From assembly GCA_024643545.1 (NCBI GenBank), contig JAHEMR010000036.1, forward strand, positions 47,748-111,747: a stretch of 64,000 nucleotides of DNA, given 5' to 3'. The notes under the pieces were generated by a model, which was given only the letters and a program-made list of their open reading frames with translations, was not told the DNA's origin and did no database searches. Within the stretch, counting starts at the first letter, position 1. Every line of letters starts with the position of its first letter. This document shows positions 1 to 8,123 of this stretch, piece by piece. This DNA comes from Crocinitomicaceae bacterium. Its GTDB lineage: Bacteria > Bacteroidota > Bacteroidia > Flavobacteriales_D > Crocinitomicaceae. Made by a program: the position numbers and the translations under genes.

Positions 1-570
1 TCCTTGGGTATACGCAACTATACAACCTGTATCTACGCGGAGCACTTCACCTGGACTCAGTGTTTTTTTCATCACGTGTCCACCAGCGTGACAAAACGCC
101 ATTCCGTCACCCTCTAATTTCTGCATGATAAAACCTTCACCACCGAATAACCCTGTCCCCAATTTCTTCTGGAATTCAATACCAATGGAAACACCTTTGG
201 CTGCACACAAGAAGGCATCTTTTTGACAAATGATTTTTCCGTTATACTGAGCGAGATCAATGGGAATTATTTTTCCAGGATAGGGAGATGCAAAAGCTAC
301 TTTTGCTTTTCCAAACCCTTCATGGGTAAACGCTGTCATAAATAGACTCTCTCCGGTAAGAAGTCGTTTTCCAGCATTAAACAACTTGCCCATTAGTCCT
401 TTTTGTTGTTCAGAACCATCTCCGAAAATGGTTTCCATTTTTATTCCATCACTCATGTACATAAATGCTCCTGCCTCTGCAACGGCAGTTTCCTGAGGAT
501 CCAGTTCAATTTCAACGTATTGCATTTCCTCCCCATGGATGTAATAGTCAATTTCGTGATTCGTTTTCAT
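1..570 (-). CDS. AIM24/TIGR00266 family protein (3' end outside window)
   Basis: Read by hand on the minus strand from the ATG at 568-570; the frame stays open to the window edge, so about 190 N-terminal residues are visible and the C-terminus is missing. The protein starts [20 protein letters not shown] and contains glycine-rich segments such as [10 protein letters not shown] and a segment [18 protein letters not shown]. This pattern, with a '[16 protein letters not shown]' stretch after a short N-terminal strand, is what I recognise from the AIM24/TIGR00266 family, a beta-rich fold of uncertain role in bacteria (the mitochondrial namesake organises inner membrane structure). No signal peptide or membrane segment is seen. 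It is divergent from the small orphan gene at 679, with 108 bp between the two starts. The family call is from motif memory. Confidence 0.75.
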   Translation of the reverse strand, partial: MKTNHEIDYYIHGEEMQYVEIELDPQETAVAEAGAFMYMSDGIKMETIFGDGSEQQKGLMGKLFNAGKRLLTGESLFMTAFTHEGFGKAKVAFASPYPGKIIPIDLAQYNGKIICQKDAFLCAAKGVSIGIEFQKKLGTGLFGGEGFIMQKLEGDGMAFCHAGGHVMKKTLSPGEVLRVDTGCIVAYTQG

Positions 571-584
571 GGTTGTTTTTTTTT

Positions 585-592
585 CAAAATTA
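585..592 (-). promoter_or_regulatory. TAnnTTTG box upstream of the AIM24 gene
   Basis: On the minus strand TAATTTTG ends 14 nt before the ATG at 570. It matches the Bacteroidota -7 consensus TAnnTTTG. No TTTG is found at the ideal 19-nt spacing, so this is a half match. Confidence 0.4.
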
Positions 593-678
593 ATCGGAAT
601 TCAGCAAAGAAAAATGAAAACAATAAAATGTTACTCGGATTATAATATTGTTTACTTTTATCGTAAGAGGTAGATCAT

Positions 679-1032
679 ATGGAAGACTTTCACGAACAAC
701 AAGGAGCACTAGATAGGGAATTAGAGCGATTCATTGAATTGCTTCATCAATTGTTACCGAATTACCATTCCCTTCTGAAGAAAGACGGTTTGGAACAACA
801 CGAACTTGTTCGTTTAGGAGAAATCGAATCCTATCTATTAAGTGTTAATTCCAAAATCATGAAAATCAAAGGCGAACTCGAACAAAACCTTTTCGGGAAA
901 TCTTTAGACACCTATTATAAACTGAAAAATCAAGCGATTGAGGGCAATCCACAATCCCGCTTAAAAATGGAAAAAATGCGTGACGCTTTCTCTGAAGCGT
1001 TACAAGCCGGAGACATCATCAATTTGAACTAG
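679..1032 (+). CDS. Small helical protein of unknown function
   Basis: A 117-residue protein that I do not recognise. It is highly charged, has no cysteine, signal peptide or membrane segment, and its leucine/glutamate spacing (for example ELERFIELLHQLLPNYHSLL) suggests amphipathic helices, possibly a coiled coil. It contains NQAIEGNPQSRLKMEKMRDA near the C-terminus. It ends 48 bp before gpsA, but gpsA has its own promoter-like box, so the two are not clearly one operon. The ATG at 679 is the only early start. Codon use resembles the neighbours. It may be a lineage-specific cytoplasmic protein; function cannot be assigned from sequence. Confidence 0.65.
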   Translation: MEDFHEQQGALDRELERFIELLHQLLPNYHSLLKKDGLEQHELVRLGEIESYLLSVNSKIMKIKGELEQNLFGKSLDTYYKLKNQAIEGNPQSRLKMEKMRDAFSEALQAGDIINLN

Positions 1033-1067
1033 TTCGATCAATGACTGGCTTTTCCATCAAACTTTTC

Positions 1068-1075
1068 TATTTTTG
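1068..1075 (+). promoter_or_regulatory. TAnnTTTG box abutting the gpsA start
   Basis: TATTTTTG lies 5 nt before the gpsA ATG at 1081. If this is the -7 element, transcription would begin at or next to the start codon, giving a leaderless mRNA. The -33 position carries only a weak match (CTGG). Confidence 0.5.
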
Positions 1076-1080
1076 CAGCG

Positions 1081-2079
1081 ATGAACACATCTGAACGAAT
1101 TGCCGTTATAGGCGGAGGTAGCTGGGCAACGGCTATTGTAAAATTGCTTTGCAACACACAAGAAAAAGTAAATTGGTGGATGAGAAGCGAAGCTTCCGTG
1201 GCGCATATTTTGAGCCATAAACACAATCCAAAATACTTACAATCTGTAGAATTCAATTTATCCAAACTTTCTGTTTCAACCAATTTAACAGAGATGATTG
1301 AATCAGCTGATGTGGTCATTATCGCAACACCGTCTGCTTTTTTAACCGAGACCTTCGCATCTATTTCAACGGATTTATTTCGGGACAAAGTCGTTTTCTC
1401 GGCAGTGAAAGGTATCATACCAGAATTTAATGCCATTCCAGCTCGTTTCATTCATAAAACACTTGGTGTTCCATATGAAAAAATAGGAATTATTTGTGGC
1501 CCTTGTCATGCGGAAGAAGTTGCACTAGAACGTTTGTCGTACTTAACAATTGCTTGTAGCGATCAATCCATTGCTGGACACATGGCGAATGCGCTCGCTT
1601 GTCGTTACATCAAAACGACACTTTCAGACGACTTATTTGGAACGGAAATTTCTGCCGTTTTAAAGAACGTTTATGCGCTTGCAGCAGGGATTTGCCATGG
1701 AATTGGTTACGGAGACAACTTTCAAGCGGTGCTGATATCAAATGCTATTCAGGAAATCGAACGCTTTATTGACGTGGTTAGTCCCGTTCACCGAGATACC
1801 AAGTCGAGTGCTTATTTAGGCGATTTACTCGTAACTGCTTATTCTAATTTCTCACGCAATAGAACGTTTGGATTCATGATTGGGAAAGGGTATTCTGTTA
1901 AATCTGCGCAATTAGAAATGAACATGATTGCCGAAGGATATTATGCAACGAACAGTTTAACAGAAATCAATAAGAAATTTGAGGTGGACATGCCAATTTT
2001 AAACGCTGTTTACCACATCCTTTATGGTGGAACTTCACCTGTGATAGAAATGAACCTACTTGCTGAAAAATTATCTTAA
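1081..2079 (+). CDS. gpsA: Glycerol-3-phosphate dehydrogenase [NAD(P)+]
   Basis: The 332-residue product reduces dihydroxyacetone phosphate to sn-glycerol 3-phosphate in the cytoplasm, the backbone for phospholipid synthesis. The N-terminal Rossmann motif GGGSWATA follows a short beta strand (residues 7-18). The middle shows the family segments VFSAVKGI, IICGPCHAEEV and the catalytic-lysine region VLKNVYALAAGICHGIGYGDN; the C-terminal helical domain carries KSSAYLGDLLVTAYS and RNRTFGFMIGKG. Length is normal for the family. It is the first gene of a probable two-gene operon with the aspartate kinase, which starts 10 bp after its stop; a hairpin terminator follows that gene. Confidence 0.95.
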   Translation: MNTSERIAVIGGGSWATAIVKLLCNTQEKVNWWMRSEASVAHILSHKHNPKYLQSVEFNLSKLSVSTNLTEMIESADVVIIATPSAFLTETFASISTDLFRDKVVFSAVKGIIPEFNAIPARFIHKTLGVPYEKIGIICGPCHAEEVALERLSYLTIACSDQSIAGHMANALACRYIKTTLSDDLFGTEISAVLKNVYALAAGICHGIGYGDNFQAVLISNAIQEIERFIDVVSPVHRDTKSSAYLGDLLVTAYSNFSRNRTFGFMIGKGYSVKSAQLEMNMIAEGYYATNSLTEINKKFEVDMPILNAVYHILYGGTSPVIEMNLLAEKLS

Positions 2080-2089
2080 CACCAGACCA

Positions 2090-3355
2090 ATGCTTGTTTT
2101 TAAATTTGGAGGTGCATCCGTTAAAGATGCAGATGCTATTCGAAATGTTGCTTCAATACTTTCCCTTTATCCGGGAATAAAACTCACGGTGGTGGTTTCT
2201 GCCATGGGTAAATCAACCAATAAATTGGAAGAAATAGTGGATGCTTTGGAAAGTAAAAACCATAAGCTTTTTGTTGGACTAGTGGATGAATTAGAATCCT
2301 TTCACATGGACATCATGGCGGCGCTATTTCCGGAAAGACATTTTAAAATTTATCAAACCATTGAAGAGTTATTTGAAACGTTAAGAACGCGTTTTGAAGC
2401 TGTTTTCTCCGAGAATAAAAGTTTTGAATATGATCAAATTGTTTCATTAGGTGAAGTATTATCCTCACAAATTGTCAGTGCCTTTTTAATTGAACAAGAT
2501 TTCTCCGTTCAATGGATGGATGCTCGGAAATTGATTCGAACAGATCATACTTACCAAGAAGGAAAAGTGGACTGGAAGAAAACGGAACAACTCGTTCAAG
2601 AGCGGATGTTGCCAGCATTCCAGGACTCAGATATCCTATTGACTCAAGGATTTATGGGGCATACTTCGGAAGGATTCACTACGACTTTAGGCCGTGAGGG
2701 TTCAGACTACACTGCAGGAATTCTCGCTTTTTGTGGTCAAGCCGAAAGTGTGACGATCTGGAAAGATGTTCCAGGTATGTTAAATGCCGATCCTAAATAC
2801 TTTTCGAATACAAAAAAACTGGAGTCAATTTCCTTCAAAGAAGCCATTGAGCTTTCCTATTATGGTGCGAGTGTCATTCATCCAAAAACCATACAACCGT
2901 TGCAAAATCGAAACATTCCATTGTTTGTAAAATCATTCATTGATCCGAAAGCAGCTGGAACGGTTATTCAGGCATCATCAAGTAAAGATCATTTGATTCC
3001 TTCGTATATTTTCAAATTTGACCAGGTATTATTTTCCTTTACACCGAAAGATTTTTCATTTATCGTGGAAGAAAACCTAAGTGTCATCTTTGGAAAATTA
3101 TCAGCAATGAACGTTAAAATTAACCTCATGCAAAATTCCGCTTTGAGTTTTTCTATTTTAACAGATCAAAAAAAATTGAAAAAAGAAGAATTACTTTCCT
3201 TGTTTCAAGATGACTACGAAGTAAAATACAACGAAGATTTAAGCCTGGTAACAATCCGTCATTACGATGAACAAACCATCGAACAAGTCACGGTCGGAAA
3301 AGAAATCATCCTCCAACAACGCACACGACACACCGCACGTTTCGTGTTAAAATAA
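2090..3355 (+). CDS. Aspartate kinase (monofunctional)
   Basis: A 421-residue aspartokinase that phosphorylates L-aspartate, the first step towards lysine/diaminopimelate, threonine and methionine. The N-terminus has the signature VFKFGGASVKDADAIRN, followed by ITQG-like and TTLGREGSDYTA nucleotide-binding segments and the VWKDVPGMLNADPK aspartate-site motif. The C-terminal third (from about residue 300) resembles an ACT-type regulatory region. A longer frame opens at a TTG at 2060, inside gpsA; I prefer the ATG at 2090 because the family starts directly before VFKFGGAS. It lies 10 bp downstream of gpsA. No homoserine dehydrogenase domain is fused. Which paralogue this is (lysC-like or other) cannot be told. 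Confidence 0.92.
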   Translation: MLVFKFGGASVKDADAIRNVASILSLYPGIKLTVVVSAMGKSTNKLEEIVDALESKNHKLFVGLVDELESFHMDIMAALFPERHFKIYQTIEELFETLRTRFEAVFSENKSFEYDQIVSLGEVLSSQIVSAFLIEQDFSVQWMDARKLIRTDHTYQEGKVDWKKTEQLVQERMLPAFQDSDILLTQGFMGHTSEGFTTTLGREGSDYTAGILAFCGQAESVTIWKDVPGMLNADPKYFSNTKKLESISFKEAIELSYYGASVIHPKTIQPLQNRNIPLFVKSFIDPKAAGTVIQASSSKDHLIPSYIFKFDQVLFSFTPKDFSFIVEENLSVIFGKLSAMNVKINLMQNSALSFSILTDQKKLKKEELLSLFQDDYEVKYNEDLSLVTIRHYDEQTIEQVTVGKEIILQQRTRHTARFVLK

Positions 3356-3360
3356 GTGGT

Positions 3361-3390
3361 AAATACCCTAAAAGAGGTATTTCTATTTTT
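3361..3390 (+). terminator. Rho-independent terminator after the aspartate kinase gene
   Basis: AAATACC (3361-3367), an 8-nt loop, then GGTATTT (3376-3382), followed by CTATTTTT. The stem is 7 bp and AT-rich, with a U-rich tail, placed 5 bp after the stop codon. Confidence 0.6.
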
Positions 3391-3402
3391 CTAAATTGAG
3401 CG

Positions 3403-3410
3403 TAATTTTG
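3403..3410 (+). promoter_or_regulatory. TAnnTTTG box abutting the feoA start
   Basis: TAATTTTG lies 4 nt before the ATG at 3415, downstream of the preceding terminator. TTTC sits at the expected 19-nt spacing upstream. It predicts an almost leaderless feoA transcript. Confidence 0.5.
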
Positions 3411-3414
3411 CATC

Positions 3415-3639
3415 ATGGTAAACACATTGGATCATGTTGGATTGCGTCAAGTTGTAGAAATTGTTTCTGTTGACCACTCACCTATTTCCTCTAAGTTAAC
3501 GGAAATGGGCTTGGTTTCAGGACAACTTATCACGACGTTGTTCAGAGCTCCATTTGGCGATCCGATTGCAATTGAACTGAATGGAACAGTTCTTTCTCTT
3601 CGGTTGGAAGAAGCGCAATTTATTGAGGTAAAAGCGTAA
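3415..3639 (+). CDS. feoA: Ferrous iron transport protein A
   Basis: A 74-residue SH3-like FeoA protein, a small cytoplasmic accessory of the FeoB iron(II) transporter. It shows the family pattern: a leading strand with RQVVEIVSVD, then KLTEMGLVSGQLITTLFRAPFGDPIAIELNG and a final LRLEEAQFIEV. Length is typical. It is followed after 33 bp by feoB, which fixes the assignment. No Fur-box-like palindrome was noticed upstream, so iron control is assumed from the family and not seen. Confidence 0.93.
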   Translation: MVNTLDHVGLRQVVEIVSVDHSPISSKLTEMGLVSGQLITTLFRAPFGDPIAIELNGTVLSLRLEEAQFIEVKA

Positions 3640-3658
3640 TGCTTTGATTCAAAATTAA

Positions 3659-3666
3659 TAAGTTTG
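3659..3666 (+). promoter_or_regulatory. TAnnTTTG box abutting the feoB start
   Basis: TAAGTTTG lies 6 nt before the ATG at 3673, inside the feoA-feoB gap. It may be an internal promoter or chance; there is no TTTG at the right upstream spacing. Confidence 0.35.
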
Positions 3667-3672
3667 CAAACC

Positions 3673-5625
3673 ATGAAAATTGCGTTACTCGGCAATCCAA
3701 ATACAGGCAAAAGTTCTGTATTTAATCTCTTGACAGGTTTGCGTCAACAGGTGGGGAATTTCCCGGGAGTAACGGTTGACAAACGAAGTGGATTTATCCA
3801 AATAGATCAAGTTCAACATGAACTCATCGATTTCCCAGGAACCTACAGTATTTATCCTCGTTCGAAAGAAGAAACAGTCGTTTATGATGTGCTTTCTGAC
3901 CCCACACATTCTCAGCATCCAGATCAAGTCATCTTTGTTGTTGACGCCAGTAACTTACAACGAAATTTATTATTTTTCACACAAGTTTATGATTTAGGAA
4001 TTCCCTGTGTTTTGGTATTAAATATGTGGGATCTTGCTCAAAAAAAAGGAATTACTATTTCTGTAGAGGATTTGGGAGCACTTTTTCCAGGAGTCCCAAT
4101 AGTTACTTCAAATGCACGTATTGGACTAGGAAAAGATCGGATTTTAACGGCAATTAAATCATTCGGAGATCACCAATTGACATTTCAACCATTCTACAAT
4201 TCAGGTAAACTTTGCAAGGTCGAAGATGTCAAATGCCAGAAATTGGAAGCGGAAGAGCGGCTTCAAAAAATCAAAACAGCCTTAAGTAAAGTCGTTCAAA
4301 CAAAATCATCAGAAGCGGAAAGTATTTCTCGGAAAATAGACCGGATTTTAATTCATCCAATAGCTGGATACCTCATTTTTGCTTTCGTTTTAATGGTGAT
4401 TTTTCAATTCATCTTTACGTTCGCAAATGCACCCATGAATTGGATTGACCTCCTGTTTTCACATTTCTCAGCGTGGAGTAGCGAAGTTATTCCGAAAGGA
4501 ATGGTCAGTGATTTAATCTCACAGGGAATTATTCCTGGAATTGGTGGAGTCGTGGTATTTGTACCACAGATAGCCATGCTGTTCTTTTTCATTTCCATTC
4601 TAGAAGAAAGTGGATACCTATCTCGGGTTGTTTTCATCATGGACAGACTTATGCGTCCATTTGGTTTAAATGGGAAAAGTGTAGTTCCACTGATGTCTAG
4701 TGTGGCTTGTGCCATACCTGGAATCATGGCGACACGTACCATTTCTAATTGGAAGGAACGTTTAATAACGATTTTAGTGGCGCCGTTCATGAGTTGCAGT
4801 GCGCGCATTCCGGTGTATACCTTGCTTATCTCATTGGTTATTCCAAAAACCTATTTGTTTGGATTTGTCAATCTTCAAGGGATTGTGCTTTTCGCTTTAT
4901 ATAGTTTAGGGATTGTCTTTGCTTTATTGATTTCATTCCTCTTGAAATTGATGATCAAGCAAAAAGAAAAAGGTTTTCTACTTTTAGAATTGCCTGATTA
5001 CAAGAATCCACGTTGGGGAAATGTGTTCATCAACGTATTGGAAAAGGTCAAAATATTTATTCTTGATGCAGGTAAAATCATTTTAGCGATTTCCATTATC
5101 CTTTGGTTTCTTGCGAGTTTTGGACCAGACATGGATGGAGCAGCACATGGCCTTAGTAAAACTCGTACTTACCAGTCCATGACAAAAAAGGAACAAACAA
5201 TTGCCATGGATGCTTGTAAACTTTCTCATTCATACATTGGAATCCTTGGAAAAGGAATGGAACCGATCATAAAACCCTTGGGTTATAACTGGAAAATTGG
5301 GATATCATTGATTACCTCCTTTGCTGCGCGAGAAGTCTTTGTTGGCTCCTTGGCTACAATTTATGCTGTACAAGATGATAGCGAAGAACAAGCCCTATTA
5401 ATTGACCGCATGCGAAACGAAGTAAAGGCTGATGGGACTCCAGTTTTCAACTTGGCAAGTGGTGTTTCATTGATGGTTTTCTACGTTTTTGCTATGCAAT
5501 GTATGGCGACACTAGCGGTGGTAAAACGCGAAACCAATTCTTGGAAGTGGCCGATCATTCAATTGATCTTTATGGGTGTTTTAGCCTATTTGGCGGCGTG
5601 GTTCACTTTTGTGATACTTTCGTAA
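3673..5625 (+). CDS. feoB: Ferrous iron transporter FeoB
   Basis: A 650-residue inner membrane Fe(II) transporter with a fused N-terminal G-protein domain. The G1 motif GNPNTGKSS is at residues 7-15, then GNFPGVTVDKR (switch region), DFPGTYS (G3) and NMWD (G4). The membrane part has the two gate-like repeats with hydrophobic segments, including SGYLSRVVFIMDRLM and MSSVACAIPGIMATRT, and later FAAREVFVGSLATIY. A longer frame opens at TTG 3664; the ATG at 3673 puts the G1 strand at the very N-terminus, as usual. A 44-codon Cys-containing membrane peptide follows 30 bp downstream and corA comes next. Confidence 0.95.
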   Translation: MKIALLGNPNTGKSSVFNLLTGLRQQVGNFPGVTVDKRSGFIQIDQVQHELIDFPGTYSIYPRSKEETVVYDVLSDPTHSQHPDQVIFVVDASNLQRNLLFFTQVYDLGIPCVLVLNMWDLAQKKGITISVEDLGALFPGVPIVTSNARIGLGKDRILTAIKSFGDHQLTFQPFYNSGKLCKVEDVKCQKLEAEERLQKIKTALSKVVQTKSSEAESISRKIDRILIHPIAGYLIFAFVLMVIFQFIFTFANAPMNWIDLLFSHFSAWSSEVIPKGMVSDLISQGIIPGIGGVVVFVPQIAMLFFFISILEESGYLSRVVFIMDRLMRPFGLNGKSVVPLMSSVACAIPGIMATRTISNWKERLITILVAPFMSCSARIPVYTLLISLVIPKTYLFGFVNLQGIVLFALYSLGIVFALLISFLLKLMIKQKEKGFLLLELPDYKNPRWGNVFINVLEKVKIFILDAGKIILAISIILWFLASFGPDMDGAAHGLSKTRTYQSMTKKEQTIAMDACKLSHSYIGILGKGMEPIIKPLGYNWKIGISLITSFAAREVFVGSLATIYAVQDDSEEQALLIDRMRNEVKADGTPVFNLASGVSLMVFYVFAMQCMATLAVVKRETNSWKWPIIQLIFMGVLAYLAAWFTFVILS

Positions 5626-5655
5626 TTCACGGATAATCCTTACATTCGTTAAGAT

Positions 5656-5790
5656 ATGCAACTGTTCATTATTATTCTCGCACTTGGAATTTCCATGTAT
5701 TACTTGGGAAGAAGGATTTGGAAACAATTCTCCAAAAAGAATTCCTCATGTGAAGGTTGCGCGTTACATCAAACACTGACAAAAGAGTAA
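5656..5790 (+). CDS. FeoB-associated Cys-containing membrane peptide
   Basis: A 44-codon frame, found by hand: MQLFIIILALGISMYYLGRR forms one membrane segment, followed by a basic stretch with WKQFSKK and then a CEGC motif (residues 32-35) and a short polar tail. It starts 30 bp after feoB and ends 7 bp before corA, so it is co-oriented and tightly packed. Small proteins with one membrane helix and a paired-cysteine motif are common behind feoB in Bacteroidota and are annotated as FeoB-associated Cys-rich proteins; a role in Fe(II) handling like FeoC is assumed, not shown. The low coding length is the main doubt, but gap size and motif both support it. Confidence 0.75.
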   Translation: MQLFIIILALGISMYYLGRRIWKQFSKKNSSCEGCALHQTLTKE

Positions 5791-5797
5791 CAAGCAT

Positions 5798-6799
5798 ATG
5801 GCAAACGTTCAACTTTACAAGTACAATGCTACTTTTTATTCGGTAAAACAAGAAACAGCTGAATATTTCGCCAATGAATTTTTAGAGTCCGAACTCGATC
5901 CAGATCATGTCGCGTGGTTAAATTTTCATGGAATTGAGGATGCTGCATCCATCGAACATTTGTGTCAGAAACTGGGCATTGATAAATTATCTATCGAGAA
6001 CATTCACCACCAAGTTCGTAGACCTAAAATTGAAGAATACGGCAAATACATGTCCTTTTATGTCATGTCTGCATTACCAAAGGAAGTGGAAAACCCGTAT
6101 TTGCATCAAGATCAAATTTCTTTCCTAATGGGAGAAAATTACTTGATTTCCTTTCAAGACAAACCTTCTGATCACTTTACGGATGTGAGAAACAGGATTG
6201 AAAAAGAACGTGGAAAAATCAGAACGAAAGGAAGTGATTTTTTAATGTTTCGTATGTTGGAAGCAATTATCGATAATTACTTTGAAGTCTTGGAGGAAAT
6301 TTCGATTCAAATTGAAACAATTGACACCAAACTTCACATTGTTCAGGATAAATCCATTTTAACGAGCATCGAATTAGAAAAACGCAAGCTCATCGAATTG
6401 CGTAAAATTGCCCAACCGATGCGTGATATCACCAACCAATTGGAAAATAGTGAGAGTCCTTTTATACAAAGCAGCAACCTGCATTATTTCCGCAGTTTAC
6501 GTTCCTCTTGCTTAAGTGTTTTAGAAGAAATTGATGCCAACAAACAAATTTTAGAAGGAATGGCCAATTTATATTATGCTGCACAAGGACAACGAATGAA
6601 TGAAATCATGCGTGTTTTGACAGTGGTTAGTGCCATTTTTATTCCCTTAACATTTATCGTCGGCGTATACGGAATGAATTTTGAACATATGCCTGAGTTG
6701 AAATATCCATTTGGGTATTACACCGTCATTGGCGTAATGTTTGCAATTGGCGTTGGATTATTAGCCCTCTTTCGAAAAAAAGGCTGGTTAAAAAAATAG
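5798..6799 (+). CDS. corA: CorA-family magnesium/cobalt transporter
   Basis: A 333-residue CorA channel subunit. The long cytoplasmic N-terminal domain (about 270 residues) is followed by two C-terminal membrane helices; the first ends with the defining motif YGMNFEHMPEL, which holds GMN, and the protein ends in a basic KKGWLKK tail. The helical stretch before the membrane (for example ERKLIEL-like charged repeats and MRDITNQLENSE) fits the willow helices of the family. Its ATG lies 7 bp after the stop of the FeoB-associated peptide, so it is probably the last gene of the feo operon, an unusual neighbour for an Mg2+ channel. Other divalent ions are possible substrates. Confidence 0.93.
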   Translation: MANVQLYKYNATFYSVKQETAEYFANEFLESELDPDHVAWLNFHGIEDAASIEHLCQKLGIDKLSIENIHHQVRRPKIEEYGKYMSFYVMSALPKEVENPYLHQDQISFLMGENYLISFQDKPSDHFTDVRNRIEKERGKIRTKGSDFLMFRMLEAIIDNYFEVLEEISIQIETIDTKLHIVQDKSILTSIELEKRKLIELRKIAQPMRDITNQLENSESPFIQSSNLHYFRSLRSSCLSVLEEIDANKQILEGMANLYYAAQGQRMNEIMRVLTVVSAIFIPLTFIVGVYGMNFEHMPELKYPFGYYTVIGVMFAIGVGLLALFRKKGWLKK

Positions 6800-6887
6800 G
6801 GGTTCTTCCGACCTGTTCATCCACTTGTGTCTAAACTAAAATCTGTTAACATTTAGTTAAATAAAAATTTAGCAGGAGATTCGTTTG

Positions 6888-6895
6888 TAAGTTTG
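6888..6895 (+). promoter_or_regulatory. TAnnTTTG box upstream of the DUF1573 gene
   Basis: TAAGTTTG ends 19 nt before the ATG at 6915, in the 115-bp gap after corA. No good -33 element is present, so this is a tentative promoter. Confidence 0.4.
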
Positions 6896-6914
6896 ATTCA
6901 TAAAATTGACGACT

Positions 6915-7358
6915 ATGAAAAATTTATTTTTATCCCTTGGGATTATGTTCATCGCGGTATTGGGAATGAACACAGTTAATGCACAAATTGAGAAAGGTGC
7001 AAAAATCGAATTTGCTAAAGAAACGCATGACTATGGAAACATCAAATACGGAGGTGAGCCATATTGTCAATTTGAGTTCAAAAACACAGGAGATGAGCCA
7101 TTAATCATTTCGAACGCAAAAGGATCTTGTGGATGTACGGTTCCAGAGTGGCCGAAAGAACCAATTGCACCAGGAGCAAAAGGAGTAATTCGTGTGAAAT
7201 ACGATACAAACCGTCCAGGTCCAATCAATAAAAATGTAACCATTACTTCTAACGCTATTAACGAGCCGAACAAAGTAATTCGTATTAAAGGTGAAGTTGG
7301 TCCAGCTCCAGAAGTTGGAACACCAGTAAATAACGCAGGTGCACCGACAAACAACTAA
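6915..7358 (+). CDS. Secreted DUF1573 domain protein
   Basis: A 147-residue protein with a clear signal peptide (MKNLFLSLGIMFIAVLGMN, predicted cleavage after VNA) and one DUF1573 domain: FAKETHDYGNIKYGG, then FEFKNTGDEPLIISNAKGSC, the conserved SCGCTVPEWP with two cysteines, and GVIRVKYDT with NKNVTITSNA. DUF1573 is an Ig-like fold of unknown biochemical role, very common in Bacteroidota envelopes. The tail is rich in proline, asparagine and glycine. A longer frame opens at TTG 6906, but the ATG at 6915 gives the standard signal peptide. It is transcribed alone and ends in a strong terminator. Confidence 0.9.
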   Translation: MKNLFLSLGIMFIAVLGMNTVNAQIEKGAKIEFAKETHDYGNIKYGGEPYCQFEFKNTGDEPLIISNAKGSCGCTVPEWPKEPIAPGAKGVIRVKYDTNRPGPINKNVTITSNAINEPNKVIRIKGEVGPAPEVGTPVNNAGAPTNN

Positions 7359-7381
7359 GAAATTTCTCTTATCAAAAGAAA

Positions 7382-7407
7382 AGCCGATCAATTGATCGGC
7401 TTTTTTT
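7382..7407 (+). terminator. Palindromic bidirectional terminator
   Basis: A perfect 20-bp palindrome, AGCCGATCAATTGATCGGCT (7382-7401), followed by a run of T. A-rich sequence on the left also gives a T-rich tail on the minus strand, so it can end both the DUF1573 gene and the mtn operon that converges on it. Confidence 0.85.
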
Positions 7408-7439
7408 ATGTGTACTATTTTCGTTTTTTTGGAAACTCG

Positions 7440-8123
7440 TTAGATTTCATTAAAATTTGATGCCGTATTTTTCCAACTACCTTTCGTTCCTGGTCGCACC
7501 AATTGCATGGTTTGATATCCCACCACATCCGCAGCCGTTAATTCTTCAATGATATCCGACAAGAAAAGTACTTGATTCGGCTCAAGATCTAAAATTTCTG
7601 CAATCGTTTTATATGTCGCTTCTTCTCGTTTCTGACCTGTTTTCGTATCAAAGTAATTTGACAAGTGCTTGCTTAAGTCACCATAGCAACTGTGTTGAAA
7701 TAATAATTTCTGCGCATGAATTGAACCAGATGAAAAAATTCCAATTTTCAATCCATTTGTTCTCCATTTGTTAAAGCAGGTAGGAACATCATCGTACACA
7801 TGACCTTTGATGTCTCCATCCTCGTATGCTTTTTTCCAAACAAAACCTTGCAAGGTTTTCAATGGTGTGACTTTTCTGTCTTCAAGACTCCATTGATCAA
7901 GGTAAGCGATTACTTCCTCTGTTGTTGTAATGCTTTTTCCTTCCTCCTCCTTTACTAATTTTATCACTTGAGCAAAAGATTCCTTCACCTCACTTACTTG
8001 TGCCATTTTAGGCAACATTTGAATGTGTTCTCTAAAATATGGGAACAATTCATCCACAACAAAAGATATCGAGGTAGTTGTTCCCTCAATATCACAAAGA
8101 ATATACTTTATTTGCTTATCCAC
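7440..8123 (-). CDS. mtnC: Acireductone synthase (enolase-phosphatase E1)
   Basis: A 227-residue HAD-family enzyme of the methionine salvage pathway. It enolises and dephosphorylates 2,3-diketo-5-methylthiopentyl-1-phosphate to acireductone. The HAD motif I reads CDIEGTTTSISFV near the N-terminus; later segments GIFSSGSIHAQKLLF (motif II serine), FDTKTGQKREEATY (motif III lysine) and VLFLSDIIEELTAA (motif IV aspartate) are all present. The start appears to be GTG (8121-8123), overlapping the end of mtnD by 8 bp. It is the last gene of mtnB-mtnD-mtnC. Confidence 0.93.
   Translation of the reverse strand: MDKQIKYILCDIEGTTTSISFVVDELFPYFREHIQMLPKMAQVSEVKESFAQVIKLVKEEEGKSITTTEEVIAYLDQWSLEDRKVTPLKTLQGFVWKKAYEDGDIKGHVYDDVPTCFNKWRTNGLKIGIFSSGSIHAQKLLFQHSCYGDLSKHLSNYFDTKTGQKREEATYKTIAEILDLEPNQVLFLSDIIEELTAADVVGYQTMQLVRPGTKGSWKNTASNFNEI

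Noticed and set aside
1038..1451. 137-codon minus-strand frame
   Set aside because: It lies opposite gpsA, whose motifs are unambiguous, and encodes nothing recognisable.
2060..2089. TTG start of the aspartate kinase inside gpsA
   Set aside because: The ATG at 2090 directly precedes the conserved VFKFGGAS.
6834..6858. AACTAAA...TTTAGTT hairpin after corA
   Set aside because: The stem is 7 bp and AT-rich with no T tract, so it is too weak to call a terminator.
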